A DNA stretch of 64,000 nt, from positions 62,001 through 126,000 of the forward strand of contig CAWKLL010000022.1 in assembly GCA_963850255.1 (NCBI GenBank). Direction: 5' to 3'. Every line of letters starts with the position of its first letter. The stretch's first letter is position 1. The translations under genes were made by a program, and so were the position numbers. The notes below the pieces were generated by a model, which saw only the letters and a list, made by a program, of their open reading frames with translations, searched no databases and was not told the origin of the DNA. Positions 37,327-47,800 of the stretch are shown piece after piece. The stretch is from J054 sp963850255 (GTDB lineage Bacteria > Pseudomonadota > Gammaproteobacteria > Steroidobacterales > GCA-2729495).

Positions 37327-38064
37327 TTAGCTGCGTTGCCGCAATGATTCGTAGAGGCAGATGCCGGCGGCTACGGACACATTCAGACTCTCAACACTGC
37401 CGAGCATCGGCAAGCTCACCAGCTGATCACAGCGCTCGCGAGTGAGCCTGCGCAGGCCATGCCCTTCAGCCCCTACCACCAGCGCCGTAGGACCGGTCAG
37501 GTCGACCTCGAACAGGCTCTGCGGCGCCTGGTCATCCAGACCGGAAACCATCAGGCCGGATTTGCCCAGAAAATCCAGAAAACGTGCCAGGTTGCCGACA
37601 CTGGCGATGGGCTGGACTTCGGCGGCACCGGCGGCAACCTTGCTGACCACCGGCGTCAGGCCAACATTACGGCTGCGGCCAATAACCACCAGGTCGACAC
37701 CGGCCGCATCCGCACTGCGCAGGCAGGCGCCAAAATTACGTGGATCCTGCACACCGTCCAGCACCAGCAATAGCGGTGCTGATAGCGACAACACCAGCTC
37801 CTTGGCATCTGTCTCGCTAAGAAACGCGTTGTCCTGTGCTTGCAGCTGGGCCGCCACGCCCTGATGCTTGGGTGTCCCGAGCAGCTCGGTCAATCGTTCA
37901 CGCGGCCATTCCTGCACGCGCAGTCCGACCGGCAGCGGATCGGGTAGTCGGCCACGCCTTTCGCGGCCCAGGTTCTGCTCCAGTATCAGGCAACGAATCC
38001 GCTCCGGACTCTTACGCAGCAGCCGCAATACCGGCTGCCATCCATACACCGTGCGCTCAGCCAC
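37327..38064 (-). CDS. rlmB: 23S rRNA (guanosine-2251-2'-O) methyltransferase RlmB
   Basis: A 245-residue SPOUT enzyme. It begins VAERTVYGWQPVLRLL from a GTG that overlaps the rnr stop by 8 bp. The knot region has LLVLDGVQDPRNFGACLRSA, VVGAEGHGLRRLTRERC and SLPMLGSVESLNVSVAAGI. Methylates Gm2251 of the P-loop. The longer open frame would lie within rnr. Confidence 0.95.
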   Translation of the reverse strand: MAERTVYGWQPVLRLLRKSPERIRCLILEQNLGRERRGRLPDPLPVGLRVQEWPRERLTELLGTPKHQGVAAQLQAQDNAFLSETDAKELVLSLSAPLLLVLDGVQDPRNFGACLRSADAAGVDLVVIGRSRNVGLTPVVSKVAAGAAEVQPIASVGNLARFLDFLGKSGLMVSGLDDQAPQSLFEVDLTGPTALVVGAEGHGLRRLTRERCDQLVSLPMLGSVESLNVSVAAGICLYESLRQRS

Positions 38065-40285
38065 GACGGCCGCGCTTGCCGGTTCGCCGCCTTTTCTGCG
38101 GAGCTTCATCTGCCTCAGGATCGGCAATACTGAGGTCGACTTTGGCCTCGTCTACATCGACACGCAGGATCTGAACCTGCACCGGGTCACCCAAGGCGAA
38201 ACTGCGACCGCTGCGCTCGCCGCTCAAGCGCAGACCGCCATCGGCGAGATGAAAATAATCACTGCCAAGCGCAGTTACGTGCACCAGCCCATCCACGAAC
38301 AGCCCGTCGAGGGTCACGAACAAGCCGAAATGGGTTACCCCGGTGATGGTGCCGGGCAAGGTTTCGCCGATACGCGCCACCAGCCAGGTGGCTTTCAGTC
38401 GCGACTCGACCTCGCGGGAGGCTGTTTCCGCTCGTCTCTCCTGCTCGGAGCAGCGCTTGCCCTCTTGCTCCATGTCGACCGGCGAATAGGCAAAGGCCCC
38501 CGGTTTCTCCCCGTCAATGATATGGCCGAGACCGCGATGCACCAGCAGGTCCGGATAGCGGCGAATCGGCGAGGTGAAGTGCGCATAGGCATCCAGCGCC
38601 AGGCCGAAATGGCCGATGTTGGCGGGCTGATAAACAGCCTGGCTCAAACTGCGCAGGACAGACATCTTCAATTGATCGCCATCCGGGCGCGCATCTATCA
38701 GTTCCAGTGCGCGATTCAGGTGGCGGGGATCCGTGCGCGCCTGCTCCGGCACATTGATGCCGAGCTGTTGCAGCAGCGTGCGCAATTCTTCAAATTTTTC
38801 TTCACCCGGCCCCGGATGCACGCGGAACAAAGTTGCCAGCCGATGCTTGCGAAGAAACTTGGCCGCCTGAACATTGGCCGCGATCATGCATTCTTCGATC
38901 AGGCGATGTGCGTCATTGCGATAGCGCGGCGCGACATTGCTCACATTGCCCAGTTCATCCAGCTCTATCTGAACTTCGGGAATGTCCAGTTCCAGCGCGC
39001 CACGACGGCGGCGTGCTTTGGAGAATGCCTGAAATAGTTGATACAGCTGGCGGATCTGTTCACCCACGGCTTTGACGGCGGCGCTGCCTTTGCCTGTGGT
39101 CTGGTAACTATCGACCTGATCGTAAGTCAGGCGAGCTGCCGAACGCATGACGGCGCGATAGAAACGCACCTTGCCTAAACGTCCGTCGGCATCGACGCGC
39201 ATATCGCAAACCATGCACAGACGATCGACGTTCGGATTCAAAGAACACAAGCCATTCGACAGCGATTCCGGCAACATCGGCAGAACGCGGTTGGGGAAAT
39301 AAACAGAGGTGCCGCGTCGCCGCGCCTCGCCGTCGATCACGCCAGCCATTTCCACGTAGTGTGAGACGTCAGCGATGGCCACCAGCAAACGCCAGCCTTC
39401 GCCTGCCTGCTCCGCGTAGACCGCATCATCGAAGTCACGCGCATCGGCACCGTCGATGGTCACCAGCGGCAGGTCACGCAAGTCCGCGCGCGCCTGTTTA
39501 TCGGTAGTCCTCACCTTGCTGCCCCAGTCATCGGCTGCGGCCGTCACGGCTGTCGGAAACTCGTCCGGCAGCGAATTCTGCTCAATAGCGACCTCGGTAA
39601 TCATTACCGGATCGGCAGAATCACCCAGCACCCGCACGATCTTGCCCTGCGCCTCACGGCGCTTGTCCGGGTATTCGGTAATCTCAAGCTTCACCAATTC
39701 GCCGTGACGCGCCCCGCCACGCTGGTGATCCGGCACCAGGAACTGGTGCGGCGAGCGCCCCGACTCCAGCACATAGCCGATCCCGTGTTCGCGCTGGTAG
39801 CGGCCAACCACGGAAGTCTTGGCGCGCGCAAGAATATCCACCACGCTGCCGGCGGGCCGGCCGCGACGGTCGCTGCCGCTAACGCGGACCGCTACGGTAT
39901 CGCCGTCCAGCACGCCGCGCATTTCCTGAAAGGACAGGAAAATGTCGTCACCGCCCTGGTCCGGGATCAGAAACCCAAAGCCGTCAGGGTGCGCGGAAAC
40001 TCTGCCGGCCAGCGCATCCAGCTTTTCCACCAGGCAGTACTGGCGACGACGATTAATCAACAACTGGCCGGCGCCAGCCATGCTCTGTAGACGTTTACGC
40101 AACGCCGGATGATGTTCCTGGCCCACGCCAAGCGCCTCGGCCAGGCCATCAAGGCCAAGCGGCACGCCTTGCTGGGCCAGCGCGGCAAGAATTGCCTGGC
40201 GACCGGGCACAGGGTGCTTATAGCCACGATCGGTTTTATTCCGGGCAGGCTTGGCTGGTCGGGAACCAGCTTTCTTTTTGGGCAC
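38057..40285 (-). CDS. rnr: Ribonuclease R
   Basis: A 742-residue 3'-5' exoribonuclease. Cold-shock domains sit at about residues 70-230; the RNB catalytic domain has TIDGADARDFDDAVYAEQAG with the Asp cluster, and HFTSPIRRYPDLLVHR; an S1 domain (GTITGVTHFGLFVTLDGLFV) is followed by a short basic tail. The GTG at 40285 (VPKKKAG) is chosen; the open frame upstream to 40351 lacks similarity. rlmB overlaps its stop. Confidence 0.95.
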   Translation of the reverse strand: MPKKKAGSRPAKPARNKTDRGYKHPVPGRQAILAALAQQGVPLGLDGLAEALGVGQEHHPALRKRLQSMAGAGQLLINRRRQYCLVEKLDALAGRVSAHPDGFGFLIPDQGGDDIFLSFQEMRGVLDGDTVAVRVSGSDRRGRPAGSVVDILARAKTSVVGRYQREHGIGYVLESGRSPHQFLVPDHQRGGARHGELVKLEITEYPDKRREAQGKIVRVLGDSADPVMITEVAIEQNSLPDEFPTAVTAAADDWGSKVRTTDKQARADLRDLPLVTIDGADARDFDDAVYAEQAGEGWRLLVAIADVSHYVEMAGVIDGEARRRGTSVYFPNRVLPMLPESLSNGLCSLNPNVDRLCMVCDMRVDADGRLGKVRFYRAVMRSAARLTYDQVDSYQTTGKGSAAVKAVGEQIRQLYQLFQAFSKARRRRGALELDIPEVQIELDELGNVSNVAPRYRNDAHRLIEECMIAANVQAAKFLRKHRLATLFRVHPGPGEEKFEELRTLLQQLGINVPEQARTDPRHLNRALELIDARPDGDQLKMSVLRSLSQAVYQPANIGHFGLALDAYAHFTSPIRRYPDLLVHRGLGHIIDGEKPGAFAYSPVDMEQEGKRCSEQERRAETASREVESRLKATWLVARIGETLPGTITGVTHFGLFVTLDGLFVDGLVHVTALGSDYFHLADGGLRLSGERSGRSFALGDPVQVQILRVDVDEAKVDLSIADPEADEAPQKRRRTGKRGRRG

Positions 40286-40357
40286 AGAGTTAGTCCACAA
40301 CGGGCAGTATCGCGTTGACAAGGATACAGGGCGCCCGTAAAGTCTCGCCACTTTCCT

Positions 40358-40444
40358 GCCCAGGTGGCGGAATTGGTAGACGCGCTAGCTTCAGGTGCTA
40401 GTCTACGTAAGTAGGTGGAGGTTCAAGTCCTCTCCTGGGCACCA
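40358..40444 (+). tRNA. tRNA-Leu(CAG)
   Basis: 87 nt with encoded CCA. Acceptor GCCCAGG/CCTGGGC, D-arm with GGTAGACGC, anticodon loop TTCAGGT gives CAG, a long variable arm (class II) and T-arm GGTTCAAGTCC. It decodes CUG. Confidence 0.97.
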
Positions 40445-40453
40445 GATAAGTAA

Positions 40454-40482
40454 GGCCCCCTTTGTATAGGGGGCCTTTTTTT
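40454..40482 (+). terminator. Terminator of tRNA-Leu
   Basis: GGCCCCC pairs with GGGGGCC across the loop TTTGTATA, followed by seven T. Confidence 0.92.
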
Positions 40483-40853
40483 GTGCGCGTGGCTCAAGTT
40501 TGGTTTTGCCTGTCCTCGTCAACATTCCCGAAATTTCCAGATCGTCGTCAGCCTTTTTTTACGGACTCCGGCGACGGCTCAATATTTCATAGGTCCAGAG
40601 CACATAAACAGGGTTCCACACTCAATTTTTTAGGCCATCGATCGATGATTTCCCTGACGCCATTTGAATAGCATGAACTAGCTGGTCCAGTTTCCAGATT
40701 GGTTTTGCTACCTTTTGCGCCTCGCTCAGCGATCCCGACGAAACTTCGGGACCACCCCGGCAGATACCGCTTGGCCGGCTGGTGGGGGAAATCCCCTATG
40801 GATGATCAGCCGGATCGGGGGCTAAGGTCTACGCTGCGCAGCGGAGGACAGCC
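40483..40853. other. Intergenic region before the LLM oxidoreductase
   Basis: 371 bp with no credible gene. Two imperfect G/C-rich hairpins lie at about 40753-40797, and a good ribosome-binding site (GGAGG) at 40843-40847 serves the next gene. No recognised promoter. Confidence 0.5.
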
Positions 40854-41882
40854 ATGCAAATCGACATTGCCCTGGAACCGGAATATTCGGCCAGCGAGCT
40901 CACCGAGTTAGGCCAGCTCGCCGAGCAACAAGGCATTGCGACCATCTGGGTAACCAACGACCCGCAGGCCCGTGACCTGTTCCAACTGTTTGCGAGCCTG
41001 GCCGCAAAGACGAGCAGAATCCGGCTGGGCGTGATGGCGATCTCGCCGTTCGAGATTCATCCGATCAAGTTGTCGATCGCGTTGCAGACGCTCAACGAGC
41101 TGTCGGATGGGCGCGCGTCGATCATCGTCGGCGGCGGCGGTGCGATCCAGGTACATACCAAGCTTGACCTGTCGCGCCGGGTGCGCGCGGTGCGCGAGTG
41201 CATCGAAATACTGAAAGAAACCCGGGCCGACAAGCCGCTGAACTTTGACGGCGAAATCTACCCTGTCTGGCGGTTCCAGCCGCGCTGGGCAATCGAAGTG
41301 CCGCCGCGCGTGCTGGCCGGTGCCAATGCCGACCAGATGCTGCGCATGTCCGCGCGCAAAGCCGACGGCGTACACATGAGTGACATGCCCCAGCCACTGG
41401 TGCCGGCGGCTATCGAGAAAGTTTCAAAAGCGCTGGCCAAACACGATCGCCCGGTGGAAGGCTTTGAGTTCAACAACTTCTGGGCCTTCCACGTGAAGGA
41501 CGACCGGCGCGAGGCAGAGATGGAAGCGCGCAGCCGGCTGATCCTGCGCGGCATGCTGAACCGCCTGTACATTGAGCCGTTCCTGAAAGAGCCCGACGTG
41601 CAGCTGGTGCGCGACAACATCAAGAGCTTCTATAAGCCGTTTTACGATCGCAAAGGCTTCTATGCCGGCAGCGGCGAATTCGACAACATCCCGGAACCCG
41701 TGGCCGAAACCCTGGTCGAGAGCCTGAGCCTCACCGCGAGCACGGCCGAGCTCGACAGCCGCATGGAAGTGCTGCATGACTTTGCCAAGGCGGGGCTGAC
41801 GCACATCACCCTCGGCCTGCACGACGATCCGGCGGATGCGATCAGGCTGATCGGCGAGCGTGTGATTCCGGCATTTCGGTAA
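40854..41882 (+). CDS. LLM-class flavin-dependent oxidoreductase
   Basis: A 342-residue (beta/alpha)8 protein of the luciferase-like monooxygenase superfamily. ITIWVTNDP-like early strand (GIATIWVTNDPQARDLFQLF), RIRLGVMAISPFEIHPIKLS and PPRVLAGANADQMLRMSARK are the usual flavin-binding blocks. Whether the cofactor is FMN or F420 cannot be told. A GGAGG sits seven bases before the ATG. It converges on the giant autotransporter with a 16-bp gap; no functional link is evident. Confidence 0.85.
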   Translation: MQIDIALEPEYSASELTELGQLAEQQGIATIWVTNDPQARDLFQLFASLAAKTSRIRLGVMAISPFEIHPIKLSIALQTLNELSDGRASIIVGGGGAIQVHTKLDLSRRVRAVRECIEILKETRADKPLNFDGEIYPVWRFQPRWAIEVPPRVLAGANADQMLRMSARKADGVHMSDMPQPLVPAAIEKVSKALAKHDRPVEGFEFNNFWAFHVKDDRREAEMEARSRLILRGMLNRLYIEPFLKEPDVQLVRDNIKSFYKPFYDRKGFYAGSGEFDNIPEPVAETLVESLSLTASTAELDSRMEVLHDFAKAGLTHITLGLHDDPADAIRLIGERVIPAFR

Positions 41883-41898
41883 AACAGTACCTTGATGC

Positions 41899-44800
41899 TC
41901 AGAAGCGCAGGTTGAGACGCAGTGCAAGGCTGTTGATCGCATAGTCGCTGTTTGCGAGGCCCGCGTAGTCCAACGCCAGCGTCGTGCGCTCGGTAACGTA
42001 CGAGAGGCCGGCGCCAAAGCGCAGGCTTTCCTGACTCAGGCTCCGATCGTCGACGGCAAAGCTGGTGCCCGGCGCGCCCTGGTAACCATAGGTGATGCTG
42101 GCGCTGTCGATCTCAAAGTCGTAGTTCACGCCCAGCCGTGCCCGCCATTCCAGCGCGCCGCTGCGCAGATTCTGCCGGATCATCAGGTTGCTGCCTAATT
42201 CGCCGAACAGCGCCGTGGTCTCACGCTCGTCGACCAATTGATTAAGGCTGTCGGCCCCGGTCTCCGCAAACGCATCTTCCTTCAGCCCGAAATAGTAGAT
42301 TGATGCATAGGGCTCAAGGATCAGCTGATTGAAGCGGAACTCGTAACCGCCGCCGAAAAAACCGAGCCAACCGGTCCCGTCGTGCTGGCTCTTCGCCACC
42401 CGGTCGATGCTCATGAATTTCACTTCGCGCGAGTTATCGAAACTCTGGCTGGCGTAGGTGATGCCGGCTTCGAGGAAAGCGCGATCGGTAAACCAGCTGG
42501 CGTAAACACCGCCGTAACGCGATTCCATATCGAGGCTGGAGACGATCTCGCGGGTGTCCACCTCGGTGTCGGCGAAGCCCAGCATCGCGCCGACCAGGAA
42601 GCGATCAGCGACGCGGAAGTCTGCGCCCAGGGCATAGGTATTGGTATCCATGTCGAAACCGGTATAGCCGTCGAGTTCGTCATAGTCGCCCCGGCCCGTC
42701 GCCGCCATACCCCAGGTCTGGAAGCGCGCATCACGCCGGCGCGGTTTGCTGGGCGCTACGTAGGTCCCGTCGTTGGCCGCGAGCAGAATCTGGCCCTGCC
42801 CGTCGTTGAGTTGCCCGTTGGAACTGAAGCCAACGAAGCCGATGCCGTTGTTGTCATAGCTCCACGACAGGCTGGGAGCTGCGCCGCGCGTTTGCGGCTG
42901 TCGGTAGGAGGCGCGCGACGTGCCGAGGTGATTCATCAGGAACTGGGTCACCTGCTGGCCATTGCTGTGGGCCGTTGTCGTCGGCGTGGTATGTGCCTCG
43001 GGGCTGTTGGCCGCAAAGGCCTCGTCAAAGCCCGACTCCATTTGTTGCAGGGTGCCGAGTACGTCTTCCAGGTCGCCGGTGGCTTCCGGCGCGAGGCGAT
43101 CGAAGCCGAGACCAATCTGGTCATAAACCGGGTTGCGGGTCACCGTGGCAAAGGACGGCGAGTCGACCACCACGTTGACGGCTCCCGCGTCTGTGTCCGT
43201 CTCGAGCTCGAAAGCCAGTAACGGCTTCGGTTCCGGCAGCGTTACGTCGACGAAACCGCCGGTCAGATCGCCACCGGCGCCGACCACCAGGAAGCGCGAG
43301 TCGTTGGCGATGTAATCCTCGCCACGGCGCTCCACATCAATCGCGCCGTCGAGGCTCACGTCACCGGCCACCAGCAGCTGGCCGCTGCGCAGCTCTGGCT
43401 GATCGCGCAGGTCAAAATTGACGTAAGTCGAATACTGACTGCCGGGCGAAAAGCTATAGCCCGAATCCGGATCCGCCAGTTCAATAACACCTTCGTCGAT
43501 GGCCAGGGTAGCGAGAGGCTGCAGCCGGGTAATTCGGTAGGTACCCGCCCCTTGTTTGCTTGCCTGGCTCACCCCGGTCACGTTGCTCATGAACTCGCCG
43601 GCGCCCATCAGCATCAGGGTTTCGGAATCGCCACCCAGGTTCACGTCTACCGGCGCATCAGCGATGTTCCGTACCACCGGCGACCCCGTCAGAACCAGCG
43701 TATCGTTCCCCTCGCCCAGACTGACACTACCAACGATTTCTGCGTCGGCGCCCAGGTAGAGCATATCGTCGCCGTCGCCCAGATCGATCGCAAGCTGTGA
43801 TTCTGTCACGCCGTTGACAAGTCTTGTCGCGGACACGAGGCCGTTGTTTCGCAGGATATCGTTGCCCGCTCCGGTCAGGATGCCGAAGGCTTCTACCGTG
43901 CTGGAATCAATACCCTTACTGTTGACCCGGTCAATGCAGGCCTGATCACTGCAGCCGCTCAGCAGGTCGCGTGCTTCGACCAGCAGGCTGCCATTGTTGA
44001 TGACCTCGTCGTCGCCACCACCGGTAGTGATACCCGTGGCGACAGCGCTAAAGTACACATTGATGGTCTCGCTGTTCTCGCGGCGCACATCGGCAACGAA
44101 CTCGCCCTTGCGCGCATCGTCGCGCACTATTGGCGCGGTTGTGACGGTTATGATGTCGTCGTTGGTGATCGTGTCGATGCCATCGCCACTGCTGATACCC
44201 GTGGCGACCAGGTCGAGCGTCGTCTCACTGGTACCGATACCGTCGCCGCCGCCGCCGCACCACCAGCCGAAGAACCAGATACAGATATCGCCCCCGGTGA
44301 CTTCACTCAGCGACTGGGTCGAAGCCTGCGCCACTACAGTCAGGTCACCGGCGTTCAGTAGACTGTTGTTGCCGTTACCGAGGTCGAATCCAAATGCGCT
44401 CGCGGTCGCGAAGGATTCTGCGGTTCCGGTGGCATTGCCGACATTGTCGCCGTCGGCCGACACGCCGAACGCGGCCTCTGCGTCAGCCAGCACGCTGATC
44501 GACCCGCGGTTTTCAACTTCATCATCACCGTCGCCTAATTGCATAGCCCAGGCACTCGCCGTGGCGCGGCTTACGCCCGTGGCTACGCCGGTACCCCCAA
44601 GGCCATTGCCGTTCGCCGCAGCGTACGAGGGGAAGCTGTCCTCTTTTGCGGTAACGGCAACTTCAATAATCAGGCCGTCATAGCGATTCCAGCTGTAGGT
44701 TTCTACCGGAGGATCGACGCTGTCGTCGGTGGTGACCACAACTTCATAGTAGGTTGCAGAAGCCACCGCATCTTCATTGACGATAGCCGGGTCCTGTTGG

Positions 44801-47800
44801 CATTCGATGGCCGTGCAGGCCACGATGGTACCCGCCGGGTATTGCGTCTGGTCGGCCGGATCGTCCAGCGGCGGCAGGCCGTCAAGAGAGGCAAACGGTT
44901 GCCAGCCGGGCGTAGTGATAGTTTCCACCATCACCTGGTAAGGGTCGCCTGCTGGCACTTCGTTATCATCCGGGTCGGCGTCCGCAACGCACTCGGTCTC
45001 GGTGCAGTACAGGATGCTGCCGTCCGGATAGTCGATCTTGTTCTGTTCGCCGTTATCAGGGTCGTTGAAGTCCGGCAGATTGTCAGTGTTGCCGTCCGCG
45101 GCACCTTCCCAGCTGAACTCGTCGACGCTGTCGGCGATGATCACTTCCTGATAATTACCGTCACGGCTCACTTCCGGGTTGGCAATACAACTCGTTTCGG
45201 GCCTGGTGTCGGTGCAGTAGACACGCGTACCCAGCGGATAGTCTTGCCGATTCTGCTCAGCCTGAACCGGGTCCGGATCGTTAAAGTCGGGCAGGACTGC
45301 GACCGTTTCAAGATCTCGCCTGGGGGGCGCATTCGGATCGTCCGGATCCAGATTCTCATCGTCGTTGCCCTGCAAACGGTAAACGGTTAACAAGGTTTCC
45401 AGTTCCTTCGCCGTCCGGGCTGTCGCCCTGACATTGAGCGTGTTCTCGTTAACGATCACACTCGCGCCGTCACCGTCCTCAATGCCGATGGCCTTGGCAA
45501 CAGCCGTGCTTCTACCAACCGAAACGCTGTCGTTACCCGCCGAGAACGCCCGACCACTCGCGTACCCCAGCGCGTAACCGGTGGCGTCGGCCTCGACCAG
45601 CACCAGACCGGTATTCGTCAGTTCGTTCACGCCGCCGCCGCTGCGCAGACCCGTGGCATCGGCGGTCGCGACGGTGACGGCGCCCGTTTCCGCGTCGCCC
45701 ACAAACACCCCGGACTTGGCATCGCCGATAGCTTCGGCGACCACCACGACGGATACGTCAACACCGCCGCTGTTCGTCAGCTCGTCGTCGTTATCGCCGC
45801 CATCCATGCCAACGGCGCTGGCGGTTGCTTCGGATTGGCCTACTGAGTTACTGGCGCCGATGGACGTTTTTGATCCGCCATCCGACTTGAGGTTGGCCGC
45901 CACCACCAAAGTGATATCACCGGCGTTGATTAGCGTGTCGTTACCATCATCACCAGCGATACCGACCGCGCTCGCATCGCCGGTCAGCAGAGTATCCGTG
46001 TTTGAACCCCCGCCGAATGTGTAGGCAATGGACTCCGTGTTCACGTTGGCGGTGGACTCGATGTCGATACTGGCGCCGGCGCGGTTCTCGATGAAATCGT
46101 CAGCCGCACCGCCACGCAATCCGCTGGCGCGCACGATGCCGCCGGAGGTCGAGCTGCCGGAGGATGTACCGAAAGTGGCATCCGATTCGCCAAAAGACTC
46201 CAGTGTTGCGGTCGACGCAATATCAATGTCGCCGCTGTTGATCACACGGTCCAGACCGTCGCCACCGAGGATGCCGTCCACCGTGGTGGTCGCCGCCAGT
46301 GTGCCGCCGGTCTCGCCGGTGCCACCCAGGGCATAGGAAGAGCCGCTCATGGTCAGGTTCGAATCAGCCGTCAACACCAAGCTGGCGAGGTTCTCGATAT
46401 CATCGTCGCCGGCGCCGCCGTCGATGCCAAGTGCCCCGGTCGTTGCACCGGTGCTGACCGCCAGGTCTGAGCTGCCGAACAGGGTTTTGGACTCACCACC
46501 GGTCGAATCGAGGGTAGAAATTCCGGTGACCGTTATCTCGCCTTCGCTGCGGATGACGTCCACCTGGTCGCCGCCCTGCAGACCCACGGCGAGCGTATTG
46601 GCTTCCAGCGCGCCGCCCACATCGCCGCTGCCGGCGAAGGTAAAGCTGGAACCGCTCTCCTGAACCAGCCGCGATTCGGCTTCGACGCTCAGGCTGCCAA
46701 GGCTGCGTAGCACGTTATTGCCGGCGCCACCCGCCAGACCGGTGGCCAGGGTAATCGCGCCCGATTCGCCGCCCGCGTCGGAGGAACCGAAAATGGCGGT
46801 CGAGCTGGCAGTGGAGGTACTCAATGCCGTCGCCAGGACAGTGATGTCGCCTGAGTTGGTGAGGTCGTCATCGGCATCGCCGCCGTTAATGCCGGTGGCT
46901 TCGGTGGCCGCGAACGCCGCCGATTCTGCGCCGACGCTGCCGGCGAAGCCAAAGGACGAAGCCTGCGTGTCGAGGATTGCCATCCAGCGCTCATCGCCCT
47001 CGCCCGGACCCACCGACAGCGAACCGCTGTTGACGATCGTATCGGCCCCGTCGCCGCCATCGATACCCGTGGCGCGCGTTTCGACCTCGGTACCACCGCT
47101 GGACTTGGCACTGCCAGCCAGGGTGACCGATGTGCCGCTGCTTGTGCTGCTGGAACTGGCGTTGGCAATGATTGCACCTGCGTTGGTGATTTCATCATCG
47201 CCAGCATCGCCCGACATGCCCGTCACGCGGGTATTGGGCAGGGTCTTGGCCTCTGCGTTGGCGGCACCGGCGAGGCTGACCGCAACCGCACCGGCCTGCG
47301 CGTCGGCTGTACCGAGCACCTCGATCAAGCCATCAACGGTGTTGTTTAACTCGTCGTTGTCATCACCACCACGGATGCCGGCAGCGACCACGTCGGCGAT
47401 CGCGTTGGCCTTGCCCACCGCAAAGCCGGGGCCCGACGCACTGACGGACTGCGCGGCCGTATCGGCGCGCGCGTCCACTTCGATAGTGCCGCTGTTGGTC
47501 ACTGCGTCCTGTCCCAGGCCGCCGCTGAGGCCGGCCAGTTCCGTGCTGCCGTCGACGTTGGCCTCACCCAGGCTGTATCCGGTGCCGGCATACCCGACAG
47601 CGAGTGCGTTGCCGTCCGCCAGCGAATCGAGCTGAACCAGACCTTCATTGGTGATGCTGTCTGCACCCTCACCGCCCGCCAGCCCGGCACCGGTGACCCG
47701 TGCCTGGGCGTTGGCCGTGCTGATGGTGGCACCCGTCGACGAAAGGCCGATGGACTGGCCGGTGGCTTCCGCCGTGCCGGTGAGGGTGAGATCGCCCGTG

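Noticed and set aside
40462..40671. A 69-codon frame after tRNA-Leu
   Set aside because: It starts inside the tRNA terminator and has no recognisable features.
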